This document shows positions 8,354 through 16,655 of a DNA stretch of 64,000 nt, in pieces. The DNA lies in contig NC_009092.1 of assembly GCF_000016065.1 (NCBI RefSeq), positions 3,782,001-3,846,000 on the forward strand, read 5' to 3'. The DNA comes from Shewanella loihica PV-4. Lineage in GTDB: Bacteria; Pseudomonadota; Gammaproteobacteria; Enterobacterales; Shewanellaceae. The notes beneath the pieces are model-generated. The model did no database searches. It had not been told where the DNA came from and saw nothing but the letters and a program-made list of their open reading frames with translations. Made by a program: the position numbers and the translations under genes. Numbering within the stretch: the first letter of the stretch is position 1; every line of letters starts with the position of its first letter.

Positions 8354-8872
8354 ATGATAAAAAAGATAACACTTCTTACCTCTGCATTATTACTCACGGC
8401 TTGTAGCTCGACCTATCAACACTCGGCGCTACAGGCCCCCATTGCCAAGTTAGATCCCGCCAAAGGCGTATTAATCGCCATGCCCAAAGATGGCTGGTAT
8501 GGCAACCAGGAATATCGTAACTCAGGCCGAATGACCGCCAATGCTGTGCGAAGCGCCTTCTCCAAATACACCAGTAAGGTCAATATAGCGGCCGATTGCC
8601 TGGATGATGACTGCCTAAAACAGCTCGATGCCAATCAGTTTGGCTACTTTGTCAAACCTATCATTCTTCACTGGGAAGACAGGGCAACCGAATGGTCAGG
8701 GATCCCTGACACCATAGAGATTCAGCTTATCGTCTTGGATGCGCAGACCAAGCAAGAGATCGCCAACGCGTCATACACTGGCAAGAGTAAATGGGCCAGT
8801 TTCGGCGGCGATCATCCGCAGGATCTCCTACCTGAGCCCACCAATGAGTTTGTGAGTAGCCTATATAAGTAG
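8354..8872 (+). CDS. DUF4823 family outer-membrane lipoprotein
   Basis: A 172-residue lipoprotein: the signal sequence ends in the lipobox LLTAC (Cys at about residue 17), followed by SSTYQ. The mature part (for example VLIAMPKDGWYGNQEYRNSG and the DCLDDDCLKQL Cys pair) matches DUF4823 proteins, small lipoproteins of unknown function related in shape to surface-assembly accessory lipoproteins. The residue after Cys is Ser, so Lol sorting to the outer membrane is expected. It is a single gene between two copies of the palindromic repeat. Confidence 0.75.
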   Translation: MIKKITLLTSALLLTACSSTYQHSALQAPIAKLDPAKGVLIAMPKDGWYGNQEYRNSGRMTANAVRSAFSKYTSKVNIAADCLDDDCLKQLDANQFGYFVKPIILHWEDRATEWSGIPDTIEIQLIVLDAQTKQEIANASYTGKSKWASFGGDHPQDLLPEPTNEFVSSLYK

Positions 8873-8929
8873 GCTGTTGATTGTGTGATTTATGACTTGG
8901 CGTCGGGCTGAATGCTTGTCTAAAGGTGT

Positions 8930-9094
8930 TTGAAGGTCATGCCTTCATGGCAATCTATCACCTGCGGTGGGCTTATGTGCAAACACGTTTTTGGCACGCT
9001 GTGAATATATCCCTATACGCTTCACGGCGGCGTCCATGCCGCCGAGAGCCAAAAACGTGTTTACACTCGGTATCTAACGTCTCTTCGATTTGGC
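8930..9094. repeat. Palindromic repeat family, copy B
   Basis: A complete unit of about 165 bases: TTGAAGGTCATGCCTTCATGG at the left, CACGTTTTTGGC pairing with GCCAAAAACGTG around an inner GGCGGCGTCCATGCCGCC hairpin, and TATCTAACGTCTCTTCGATTTGGC at the right. It lies after the DUF4823 gene. Confidence 0.8.
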
Positions 9095-9346
9095 GGTATT
9101 TCATGTGGAAACGGATCAAAAATCTAACTTAGTTTTGCCCCATAACGAATTTCACACTAAGCCGTCCTTCGAATTCCCTCGATCCTTGTTAAGCAAATTT
9201 TAGTAATAATACTGAGTGCCCATTGAACAAAGTCCATTCCATCTCTTATATGTATGGCAATCGTATTTTTCCAAAGTTATAAAATATGAATACCTTTTCT
9301 TTGGAAGAGTAATATCATTTTGTCCCGATAATATCTATAAGTGTCC

Positions 9347-9370
9347 ATATAGCCACTTTTGTGGCTATAT
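9347..9370. promoter_or_regulatory. Perfect 24-base palindrome upstream of the MBL-fold gene
   Basis: ATATAGCCAC (9347-9356) and GTGGCTATAT (9361-9370) flank TTTT. It lies 46 bases before the MBL-fold gene start. No T-run follows, so an operator (for example for the GlxA-type regulator two genes away) is more likely than a terminator. The rest of 9095-9416 is AT-rich and has no gene. Confidence 0.55.
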
Positions 9371-9416
9371 CCCCTTGCATAAAATGGCTCCACAAAAACA
9401 ATTCTGGAGCAATAAT

Positions 9417-10193
9417 ATGAAAATCACTCAAATTCGTAACGCAACTCAAATTATCAACTATGCAGGGAAACGATTCCTTATTGATCCAATGCTGGCACCA
9501 AAAAACACTTATCCGGGGTTTGGCGGGACAGTGAACTCTGATTTGCGCAACCCAACGGTTGAGCTGCCACTCTCAATTGAAGAAATTATTAATGTTGATG
9601 CTGTGCTGCTGACCCACACTCACCCAGATCACTGGGATGCAACCGCTGTCAATGTGATCCCTAAAGACAAGCTGATTTTTGTACAACACGAAGGTGATGA
9701 GCAAATTCTGCGTTCTCAAGGTTTTACTAATCTCCAGATTTTCTCTGAAGAGACCGACTACAACGGCATTTCTTTCACTCGTACTGCATGTCAGCATGGC
9801 TCTGACGCTGCTTACGAAAATAAGGAACTGGGAGAAATGCTGGCTGAAGTAACCGGCGTCATACTATCTCATTCAGATGAAGAAAAGCTCTATCTGGCCG
9901 GAGATACCATCTGGACACAGACGGTAGAAGAAACAATGAAACGTGAACAGCCAGACGTGATCATTCTGAATACCGGCTGGGCTCACGTGATTGGCTATGG
10001 CCCGATCATCATGGGTAAAGAAGATGTATTAAAAACGCACGTTGTTCTTCCTCAGGCAAAAATTGTTGCTACTCATATGGGCGCAGTAAACCACGCACTC
10101 GTGACGAGACAGGAGCTTCGCGACTATGCAGAAATCAATTTACTGACTGATTTCGTGTATATCCCGGAAGATGGTGAGACTGTCATTCTGTAG
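9417..10193 (+). CDS. MBL-fold metallo-hydrolase
   Basis: A 258-residue cytoplasmic metallo-beta-lactamase-fold enzyme. The metal-binding motif THTHPDHWD (HxHxDH) is near residue 62, with later ligands in LYLAGDTIW (Asp) and VATHMGAVNHA (His). No signal peptide is present. The relatives are UlaG/YtnP-like hydrolases, so a lactone or phosphodiester substrate is possible, but nothing here fixes it. The ATG at 9417 has GGAG about 8 bases upstream; the open frame extends to 9216 through AT-rich DNA that does not look coding. Base composition is visibly lower in GC than neighbouring genes, and with the following regulator it forms a likely transferred pair. Confidence 0.85.
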   Translation: MKITQIRNATQIINYAGKRFLIDPMLAPKNTYPGFGGTVNSDLRNPTVELPLSIEEIINVDAVLLTHTHPDHWDATAVNVIPKDKLIFVQHEGDEQILRSQGFTNLQIFSEETDYNGISFTRTACQHGSDAAYENKELGEMLAEVTGVILSHSDEEKLYLAGDTIWTQTVEETMKREQPDVIILNTGWAHVIGYGPIIMGKEDVLKTHVVLPQAKIVATHMGAVNHALVTRQELRDYAEINLLTDFVYIPEDGETVIL

Positions 10194-10253
10194 TTTCCAA
10201 TTGCAATATGTGGGGCTACCATCAGTGGTAGCTCTGCAATCAGGTTTAAGCAA

Positions 10254-11255
10254 ATGTCTTCCAGAATTCTATCTCCTAAAACTCAATCTACCGAAGCAAT
10301 GCAGCACGTACCTAATGTTTCGGTCATCGTTTTTAATGGATTCAGCCCGTTTCATATTTCTGTCCCAAGTATCGTGTTCGGGCGTGATACTCTGAATGAA
10401 GCCTTCTTCAACCTACAGTTTATTGCGGGAGAGGAAGGTTCAATTATGTCTGATATAGGGATGGAGATTCACGCCCGAGCCAAGCTCGATACACTGGAGA
10501 AGGCTGACATAATCATTGTTCCTTATTGGCGGACGGTTGATGAACGACCAAATGATCAGCTAATTGAGGCGTTACGTCTTGCTCATGAGAGAGGAACATT
10601 GATAGTCGGTTTGTGTCTTGGTGGCTATGTTCTGGCTTTCGCTGGGTTATTAGATGGAAAGCGTGCCGCAACTCACTGGGAACTAGAGCAAGATTTCACT
10701 CAACGTTTTCCGGAAACGTTACTCGATACCAATGCGTTATATGTAGAAGATGGTGGAGTGATTACATCCGCTGGCACCGCAGCAGGTATTGATTGTTGTT
10801 TGTTCGTTTTCCGTAAATATTACAGCAGTGCAATCGCGAACCGTATTGCCCGAAGAATGGTGGTTCCACCATATCGAGACGGAGGGCAAGCACAATTTAT
10901 TGAACAACCCATACCGATAACAACATCCGATTTACGCATCAATGAGTTGATGGAGCGAATTAGAAACGATATTGGTCACAAGTATACTCTCGATGAACTC
11001 GCGGAGTCAGTGATGATGACTCGCCGTACCTTTACCCGTAAATTTCATAAGGCAACAGGGATGGCCTTTGGAGAATGGCTGGCTTCTGAGCGACTCAACC
11101 TAGCTCAGGAGCTGCTTGAGTCTACTGATCTAACCATTGAGCAAATAGTGACTAAAACCGGATTCAGTTCGGTGTTTATCTTCCGTGATAAATTCAAAGG
11201 ACGTTATGCGGTCACTCCAAACCGTTGGAGAAAAACGTTTCATGAGCAGAAATAA
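10254..11255 (+). CDS. GlxA family regulator (DJ-1/PfpI domain plus AraC HTH)
   Basis: A 333-residue transcription factor. Residues about 20-200 form a DJ-1/PfpI-like domain with the nucleophile-elbow Cys in GLCLGGYVLA and the family motif LLDGKRAATHWE; residues about 225-330 hold a double helix-turn-helix of AraC type (TLDELAESVMMTRRTFTRKF and a second motif ending FSSVFIFRDKFKGRYAVTPNRWRK). Such FtrA/GlxA regulators usually control nearby genes, so the MBL-fold gene 60 bases upstream is the natural target. A hairpin with GCTACC/GGTAGC arms lies between the two genes at about 10214-10231. An internal ATG at 10299 is an alternative start. GC content is low, as in its partner. Confidence 0.85.
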   Translation: MSSRILSPKTQSTEAMQHVPNVSVIVFNGFSPFHISVPSIVFGRDTLNEAFFNLQFIAGEEGSIMSDIGMEIHARAKLDTLEKADIIIVPYWRTVDERPNDQLIEALRLAHERGTLIVGLCLGGYVLAFAGLLDGKRAATHWELEQDFTQRFPETLLDTNALYVEDGGVITSAGTAAGIDCCLFVFRKYYSSAIANRIARRMVVPPYRDGGQAQFIEQPIPITTSDLRINELMERIRNDIGHKYTLDELAESVMMTRRTFTRKFHKATGMAFGEWLASERLNLAQELLESTDLTIEQIVTKTGFSSVFIFRDKFKGRYAVTPNRWRKTFHEQK

Positions 11256-11430
11256 GTATTGGCCTTAGTCAATATCATACGATTCGTACTGGATTGGTAC
11301 TAATCTTGGGGAAAGATCACTAGCAATGTGTATTTTGCAATACCAAAAATAATTCATCTAAAGCTAATTTCCCCCCCATACGGAAATGTCCAAAAGTGAT
11401 TTTTTTCTCACCTGATGATCCATTACGGCT

Positions 11431-11582
11431 AAATCGAAGAGATGGATAACTCAGTGTAAACATGCTTTTGGCCTTCGAAATCAGGGATGATTTCGCAGAG
11501 CATCCATGGATGGACTTGCTGCGAGCCAAAAGAATGTTTGCACATAAGGCCTGCGGCAGGCAATTAACCACAGTAACGGTTA
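11431..11582. repeat. Palindromic repeat family, copy F (inverted)
   Basis: Reads in the opposite direction to copies A-D: AAATCGAAGAGATGGATAAC at the left, then TGCTTTTGGC pairing with GCCAAAAGAATG, and GGCCTGCGGCAGGCAATTAACC at the right. The inner hairpin differs from other copies (TTCGAAATCAGGGATGATTTCG). It lies in the 521-base gap between the GlxA-type gene and the S46 peptidase, which has no gene. Confidence 0.7.
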
Positions 11583-11684
11583 ACGCTAAAGCATGGCTAA
11601 TTGAATTCAAACCACGTCAGGCCACGTCGAGCCAATAGGCACATTTCAATACATCACGAAGAAACCATCAGCACTAGATAACAA

Positions 11685-11716
11685 AAAAGGGCCTAGATTC
11701 TCATCTAAGCCCTTTT
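11685..11716 (-). terminator. Terminator of the S46 peptidase gene
   Basis: AAAAGGGCCTAGAT (11685-11698) and ATCTAAGCCCTTTT (11703-11716) form a long stem with A/T flanks on both sides, 60 bases past the peptidase stop; it could work in both directions. Confidence 0.85.
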
Positions 11717-11776
11717 GACCTTAACGCTGACTAGATACTAAAAGCATCCCACCAGCGCCTCCACTAATCGCTGGAA

Positions 11777-13933
11777 TTAGTGAACAATCTCCATTTCTGC
11801 CAGCAGGTTGTCGGCGTGATCCAGATACTTCATCACCCATAGCATGTAGCGGCTATCTACCTGGATAGAACGGTTGGTGTCGGTATCGTAACCCCAGTCG
11901 CCGATGATTGACTCATAGACGCCGTCAAACAGCAAGCCAACAAGCTCGGCGCGGCCGTTGAGGGTTGGTGAACCTGAGTTACCACCTGTGGTATCCAGGG
12001 TCGACAGGAAGTTCACCGGCACAGAGTCGATAGATTTCACATAGTAGTCACCATATTGCTTCTGCTTGATCAGCTCAAGCTGCTTCTTAGGCGCGTCGAA
12101 CGGATCTTCACCCGTGTCTTTAGCCACTATGCCTTCCAGGCGAGTGAAAGGTACGGCAACCAGACCATCTTGTGGCGAGTAGCCCTTCACATGACCCACG
12201 GTCACACGCAGGCTAGAGTTGGCGTCGGCGTACACCGGCTTACCCAGCTCCTTGTTGTAGGCGATGATGGCATCCATATATTGAGGACGCACCTTCATCA
12301 ACTTGCCATACAGCTCCTTCTCTTTCTTCTCCTGGGCCATATCAGTGTCATACATGGCGACGGCAAACTGAATGAAAGGATCTTTAGAGGCCTTGAAATC
12401 GGCTACCGACTTGTCCATCCAGGCAAGACGAGTCGCCTTGTCGCCCAACTCGGTCTTGGCGTACATCTTATCCAGTACCTTGCTCAGCTTGGCGGCGTCG
12501 AACTTCTTGCCGATGCCGAATGCCTTGTCCAGCTCAGGGATACGCTCTTCGCTAGGCAGCTTGGCGTAACGGCTCAGCAGATCCAGTACCACGGCCTTAT
12601 CCACACTCGGTGCATAACGACGGTCGATACGCTCAAGGCCCGACTTGAAGCGGGTCATGTCGCGATCCTGATAACCAGGCTCACGCGCCATGTCGTCCAG
12701 CTGCTTCTCGTTAGCCAGACGGTAGAGGCTACGGGCAGTCGGCAGCATAGTGGTGTAACCGATATAACCTAAGATGATGTCGCGAGCCTGATGCTCCTGA
12801 CTCTCTTTGATCAGCTTGTCTAGCTCGGCCATGGTTTGACCATACTGGGCCTGACGCTTGCTGTCTTTATTGATCCAGGCAGTCAGCGCCGCCTCGCGAG
12901 CCTTGCGATCGTCGAGCATGGTCGACTTGCCATAGAACTCGATCATCGAGGTGAAGTTTTTGGCGTAGTTGGCCAGACCGGCGATCAGGCTCTCATACTT
13001 GATGCGCTCGTCGCTGCCCTCAGGCGCGGTTTCCTTGATGATCTCGATGAAGCGTTCACGCAGCATCTTGCCTTCCGGATAGGCCCACTCAAACTGGTTT
13101 TCCACCTCGTTGGCGGTGCGGTAACGGTTGGTGCGACCCGGGTAGCCGGCAACCATGACGAAGTCGCCATCGCTCACGCCCTTGGCAGACACCTTAAGGA
13201 AGCTCTTAGGCTCGTAAGGCACGTTGTCTTTGCTGAAATCAGCAGGCTTGCCATCTTTTGACACATAGCCGCGATAGAAAGAGAAGTCACCGGTATGACG
13301 TGGCCACATCCAGTTGTCGATGTCGCCGCCGTATTTACCTACGCTAGCCGCCGGGTTATACACCAGACGCACGTCGCGGATCTCAAGCTGCTTAACCAGA
13401 TAGTATTCCAGGCCGCCGTGGAAGCTGTAAACCTGACAGCGGTAGCCATCATCTGCCTCACACTGGGCAACCAGTTGCTTCTCTTTGGCTTCGATGCCCT
13501 GATAGAAGTCGTTGCCTACCTTGTTTTCCAGGCCGGCTTTCACCTCACCGGTCACATTGGTCACGGCTTCGGTGACATAGATGCGTGAACCTGGGGTAGC
13601 GGGTAGCTCTTCGCCGTAGTTCTTCGCCAGGAAGCCATCTTTTAGCAGGTTCTTCTCTGGAGTCGAGTTGTATTGAATCGAGCCGTAGGCACAGTGGTGG
13701 TTAGTCACTACCAGGCCCTTTGGCGACACGAACGACGCGGTACAGCCACCTAGGCTGATCACGGCGTTCATGGGGAATTCGGTGAGTTTAGAGATAGATT
13801 TGGCGTCGATTTCCAGCCCTTTGGCCTTCAGCTCATCTGCCATGGCAGGCAGTTGATAGGGCTGCCACATCCCCTCATCGGCGTGAGCGCCGAAGGCAGC
13901 GGCGAGCGCCACTGACACGAGTAACTTTTTCAT
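11777..13933 (-). CDS. S46 family dipeptidyl-peptidase (DPP7-like)
   Basis: A 718-residue secreted serine peptidase with a Sec signal (residues 1-18, cleavage after AHA). The chymotrypsin-like halves carry the catalytic His in TNHHCAYG (about residue 79) and Ser in GGNSGSP (Ser about 655). The residue that sets P1 preference follows in LLFDG (Gly about 671); DPP7 enzymes have Gly there and accept hydrophobic P1, whereas Asp/Glu-specific DPP11 has Arg. It should remove dipeptides from oligopeptides in the periplasm. Length matches the family (700-720). It is a single gene with its own terminator. Confidence 0.9.
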   Translation of the reverse strand: MKKLLVSVALAAAFGAHADEGMWQPYQLPAMADELKAKGLEIDAKSISKLTEFPMNAVISLGGCTASFVSPKGLVVTNHHCAYGSIQYNSTPEKNLLKDGFLAKNYGEELPATPGSRIYVTEAVTNVTGEVKAGLENKVGNDFYQGIEAKEKQLVAQCEADDGYRCQVYSFHGGLEYYLVKQLEIRDVRLVYNPAASVGKYGGDIDNWMWPRHTGDFSFYRGYVSKDGKPADFSKDNVPYEPKSFLKVSAKGVSDGDFVMVAGYPGRTNRYRTANEVENQFEWAYPEGKMLRERFIEIIKETAPEGSDERIKYESLIAGLANYAKNFTSMIEFYGKSTMLDDRKAREAALTAWINKDSKRQAQYGQTMAELDKLIKESQEHQARDIILGYIGYTTMLPTARSLYRLANEKQLDDMAREPGYQDRDMTRFKSGLERIDRRYAPSVDKAVVLDLLSRYAKLPSEERIPELDKAFGIGKKFDAAKLSKVLDKMYAKTELGDKATRLAWMDKSVADFKASKDPFIQFAVAMYDTDMAQEKKEKELYGKLMKVRPQYMDAIIAYNKELGKPVYADANSSLRVTVGHVKGYSPQDGLVAVPFTRLEGIVAKDTGEDPFDAPKKQLELIKQKQYGDYYVKSIDSVPVNFLSTLDTTGGNSGSPTLNGRAELVGLLFDGVYESIIGDWGYDTDTNRSIQVDSRYMLWVMKYLDHADNLLAEMEIVH

Positions 13934-14025
13934 TTGCTAAGTCCGTTTTATCGTTATAAAAATTTTTATAATACCCAATGGTCTTTTAAGTCCTCAGCGC
14001 ATGAAGCCTTAAAAGCCCTACAAAA

Positions 14026-14052
14026 AAGTCGGGCAATGGCCCGACTTTATCA
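14026..14052 (-). terminator. Terminator of the aromatic amino acid permease gene
   Basis: On the minus strand AAAGTCGGGC and GCCCGACTTT enclose a 4-base loop and are followed by more T residues. It lies about 105 bases after the permease stop and just upstream of the S46 peptidase gene. Confidence 0.85.
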
Positions 14053-14156
14053 TAAATTCTTGAGTAACAAACAGCTTAGCAAAATAGCGAAAAGGTAAGC
14101 AGGTATTTCCAGCAATCCCCTGCCCCTTCGCTTAGGCGCAAATTGTCAGCCTCTTT

Positions 14157-15356
14157 TTACAGCGCAACCCAGAGCTGGGCGGCGATAATCACCAGACCTA
14201 CCAGCGCCGACGCGGCTAATGCAAACTGACCACCACTCACCTGGTAACCGCCCAGATTTTGCTTACGCTGTCCCAGCGCCATGGCGATAGGCAGGAAGAT
14301 GATCATCACCACCAACGGCAGAGCCGCGAAACCTAATACCTTAATGAAACCATCAGGATAGTAGAGGGCGCACAGCAGTGGCGGCACAAAGGTTATCAAC
14401 CAGGTCTGCAGGCGACCCAGCAGGTTGTCTCTGGCGCGGGTCAGCTCGGCAATATAGTCGAACAGGCTCATGGTCACCCCGAGGAAAGAGGTTATCAGCG
14501 CCAGGTTTGCAAACAAATCGATACATTGACGTAAAATGTCTGAGTGAGCGATACCCTGCAGCGCCGACACCAGCTTAGGCAGAGAGCCCTCGAAACCGTA
14601 CACGGTCGCGCCGCCCACAGTGCCCAGGGTCACCATCAACCAGAGGATGTAGCACACCAAGGGGATGGTCGAGCCAATCATGAGTACCTTACGCAGCGAC
14701 ATGGCATCGCCATCCAGGTAGCGCACAATCGTTGCGATACAGACGTGGAAACCGAAAGAGGTAAACACCACAGGAATAGCCGCCAGCCAGAGGTTACCCA
14801 GCTCGCCCTTAGACACCAATTCGGTGGCCGATTCACGCAGGATATAGCTTGGGCTGACTTCGGGTAGCAGGAAGAGCACTACGATGACAAACAGGGCTAC
14901 CATGGCGCTAAAGAGCACACGTGAGACCTTGTCGATCCAGGAGACGCCGATGGCGATGAAGCCACCGAACACCAAGGTAAAGATGAGTACCGCCGCCTCG
15001 TGGTTCACCTTTATCCCCAGCGGTTCGAAGCGAGACTCCAGCAGGGAGGAACCGCCCATCAGATAGACCATGGTCAGGGCAAACAGCAGACTCAAGAAGG
15101 AGCCGCCCTGGATCAGCTGGCCGACCTTGCCTAAGGTCTTGCCCGTGATGGCGTGGACGTTCAGCCCCACACCGGCACGTAAGTTAATCTCTAACATCAA
15201 CAGAGAGGTATAGATAGATACCCCCCAGATCGCCACTAATAGTAGTAAGGCTGGAATCGTCCCCAGTGAAGCAGTTGCCAGAGGCAAGGCCAACATGCCT
15301 CCCCCAATTGCGGTCCCCGCAACGATGGCAATAGAGCCAAGCATTTTTAAGTTCAC
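14157..15356 (-). CDS. tyrP: Aromatic amino acid permease (TyrP/Mtr, HAAAP family)
   Basis: A 399-residue inner-membrane H+ symporter with about eleven hydrophobic segments. The N-terminal motif GTAIGGGMLALPLA is the hallmark of the hydroxy/aromatic amino acid permease family; length (about 400) and order match TyrP rather than Mtr or TnaB, though tyrosine specificity cannot be proved. The start appears to be a GTG at 15354-15356 with AGGA 7 bases upstream. The 614 bases upstream, shared with the divergent mneA gene, hold a short possible leader frame on this strand. I looked for a TyrR box and did not find a convincing one. Confidence 0.8.
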   Translation of the reverse strand: MNLKMLGSIAIVAGTAIGGGMLALPLATASLGTIPALLLLVAIWGVSIYTSLLMLEINLRAGVGLNVHAITGKTLGKVGQLIQGGSFLSLLFALTMVYLMGGSSLLESRFEPLGIKVNHEAAVLIFTLVFGGFIAIGVSWIDKVSRVLFSAMVALFVIVVLFLLPEVSPSYILRESATELVSKGELGNLWLAAIPVVFTSFGFHVCIATIVRYLDGDAMSLRKVLMIGSTIPLVCYILWLMVTLGTVGGATVYGFEGSLPKLVSALQGIAHSDILRQCIDLFANLALITSFLGVTMSLFDYIAELTRARDNLLGRLQTWLITFVPPLLCALYYPDGFIKVLGFAALPLVVMIIFLPIAMALGQRKQNLGGYQVSGGQFALAASALVGLVIIAAQLWVAL

Positions 15357-15748
15357 AAAATTGTCCTGTCTTTATTTATTATCTCTTTTTGGAAGGTCAG
15401 ATTTAGAACGACTGCGAAGGCGGGAATTAGTCATGAAACACACTAAGCGATAGCCTCCTAACCGAACTATGGAACTCTGCCCTAGTACGTGTCGGGTTGG
15501 CCTCAACAGCTTAGCTTTTACTATCTTACGATCTAGCTAAGCCCCTGAGGCTGCCTAAATCGGTAACAATATCGATAGGTATGTTTCATCACTACCTTTA
15601 CTCTATAAATTTGACTGTTTGGCACATTAACAGAGCCACAGGCGGCGCACAAGGTATGCCGCCTGATCGGATGCAAGTTTGTACAAAGGCGTAAAAACCA
15701 CGAAACAAGCTGTCTACAGAGTGATCACCCAAGCGAGCAGGCACCTCC
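15357..15748. other. Intergenic region upstream of the permease
   Basis: On the minus strand a 20-codon frame (about 15435 down to 15373) reads MTNSRLRSRSKSDLPKRDNK and ends 16 bases before the permease GTG; AGGAGG lies about 20 bases before its ATG, which is too far for a good ribosome site. It may be a leader peptide or chance. Nothing else is recognisable before the mneA promoter. Confidence 0.3.
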
Positions 15749-15776
15749 TTGCACCTCAAAAGGATTTGGGTATAAT
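15749..15776 (+). promoter_or_regulatory. Sigma-70 promoter of the riboswitch/mneA transcript
   Basis: TTGCAC (15749-15754) and a perfect TATAAT (15771-15776) are separated by 16 bases. Transcription would begin at about 15783, just before the riboswitch. Confidence 0.75.
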
Positions 15777-15786
15777 GGCCGCCACT

Positions 15787-15907
15787 GCTTCAGGGGAGTA
15801 GCTAACAAGGCAAAGCCATTTGCCTTGAGTGAGTGTCAACATACTTGGCCACATGCCATGGTACTCACGGTAAGGGGAACACCTCTTACTCTGCAAGACC
15901 TGAGCAC
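15787..15907 (+). ncRNA. yybP-ykoY manganese riboswitch
   Basis: Conserved elements of the yybP-ykoY class appear in order: GGGGAGTAGC (15793-15802) after the 5' strand of P1, GTCAACATACT (about 15835-15845), and GCAAGACCTGAGC (about 15893-15905) that closes P1 with the 5' CTTCAGG. The class senses Mn2+ and usually turns on export genes; the next gene is a UPF0016 manganese exporter. The 64 bases after it contain a ribosome site AGGA before the mneA ATG. Confidence 0.9.
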
Positions 15908-15970
15908 GGTTACCGTTCATTCATTAGGGGGCGGCGGATCGTGCTTGGAATTTTTGCCCCCTTAGGAACT

Positions 15971-16528
15971 ATGATGGAAGCATTACTCGCCTCAACCTTC
16001 ACTGTCGCTATCGCCGAGATAGGTGACAAGACCCAGCTGCTGGCACTTATCCTCGCCGCAAGATTCAAGAATAAGACCGCGATTATCCTGGGGATACTAC
16101 TATCTACCCTGGCAAACCATTTTGCCGCCGCCTGGGTTGGCCAGTGGGCTATCAACTGGATAAGCCCAGAGATGGCCACCTATATCGTCGCCTTCTCCTT
16201 CTTCGCCATCGCCCTCTGGGTTCTGGTGCCCGACAAGGTCGATGCCGAAGAGAGTCGCTTCTATCAGATGGGCCCCTTCATCGCCACCTTCATTCTCTTC
16301 TTCCTCGCCGAGATGGGCGACAAGACTCAGGTTGCCACAGTCGTGCTGGCTGCCAAGTATGACGCCCTGCCGCTAGTGGTACTGGGCACAACCCTGGGGA
16401 TGATGATCGCCAACGTGCCTGTAGTGATCGCCGGTCACTTCAGCGCCGAGAAGCTGCCGATGAAGTGGATCCACCGTGGCTGCGCCGCCCTATTCGCCCT
16501 ACTGGGCGTGGCCACCCTGCTCTATTAA
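15971..16528 (+). CDS. mneA: UPF0016/GDT1 family manganese exporter (MneA-like)
   Basis: A 185-residue membrane protein with six hydrophobic helices in two homologous halves, each carrying the UPF0016 signature E-x-G-D-K-T: EIGDKTQ near residue 17 and EMGDKTQ near residue 117. Vibrio cholerae MneA of this family exports Mn2+. The ATG at 15971 (or 15974) follows AGGA; the open frame reaches back to 15833 but that portion is the riboswitch. Control by the Mn riboswitch just upstream fits the role. It is a single gene with a terminator after it. Confidence 0.9.
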   Translation: MMEALLASTFTVAIAEIGDKTQLLALILAARFKNKTAIILGILLSTLANHFAAAWVGQWAINWISPEMATYIVAFSFFAIALWVLVPDKVDAEESRFYQMGPFIATFILFFLAEMGDKTQVATVVLAAKYDALPLVVLGTTLGMMIANVPVVIAGHFSAEKLPMKWIHRGCAALFALLGVATLLY

Positions 16529-16572
16529 GTTAAGGCTGCTCGGCGCAGGACGTTAGCCCTGCTGGATAGCAA

Positions 16573-16600
16573 AAAGCCAGTGATTCAGATCACTGGCTTT
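16573..16600. terminator. Terminator between mneA and catalase genes
   Basis: AAAGCCAGTGAT (16573-16584) and ATCACTGGCTTT (16589-16600) form a near-perfect stem with T and A tracts on either side. It can serve mneA and the convergent catalase gene. Confidence 0.85.
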
Positions 16601-16655
16601 CTATTTTCAGGCTGTACACGCCTGGTTATCTACAAGCTTAACTTACAGACCTTAC

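Noticed and set aside
12056..13261. Plus-strand frames opposite the S46 peptidase
   Set aside because: The peptidase on the minus strand has signal, His and Ser motifs; the opposite frames have no ribosome site or family.
15357..15780. TyrR box upstream of the permease
   Set aside because: No TGTAAA-N6-TTTACA match; only weak partial words.
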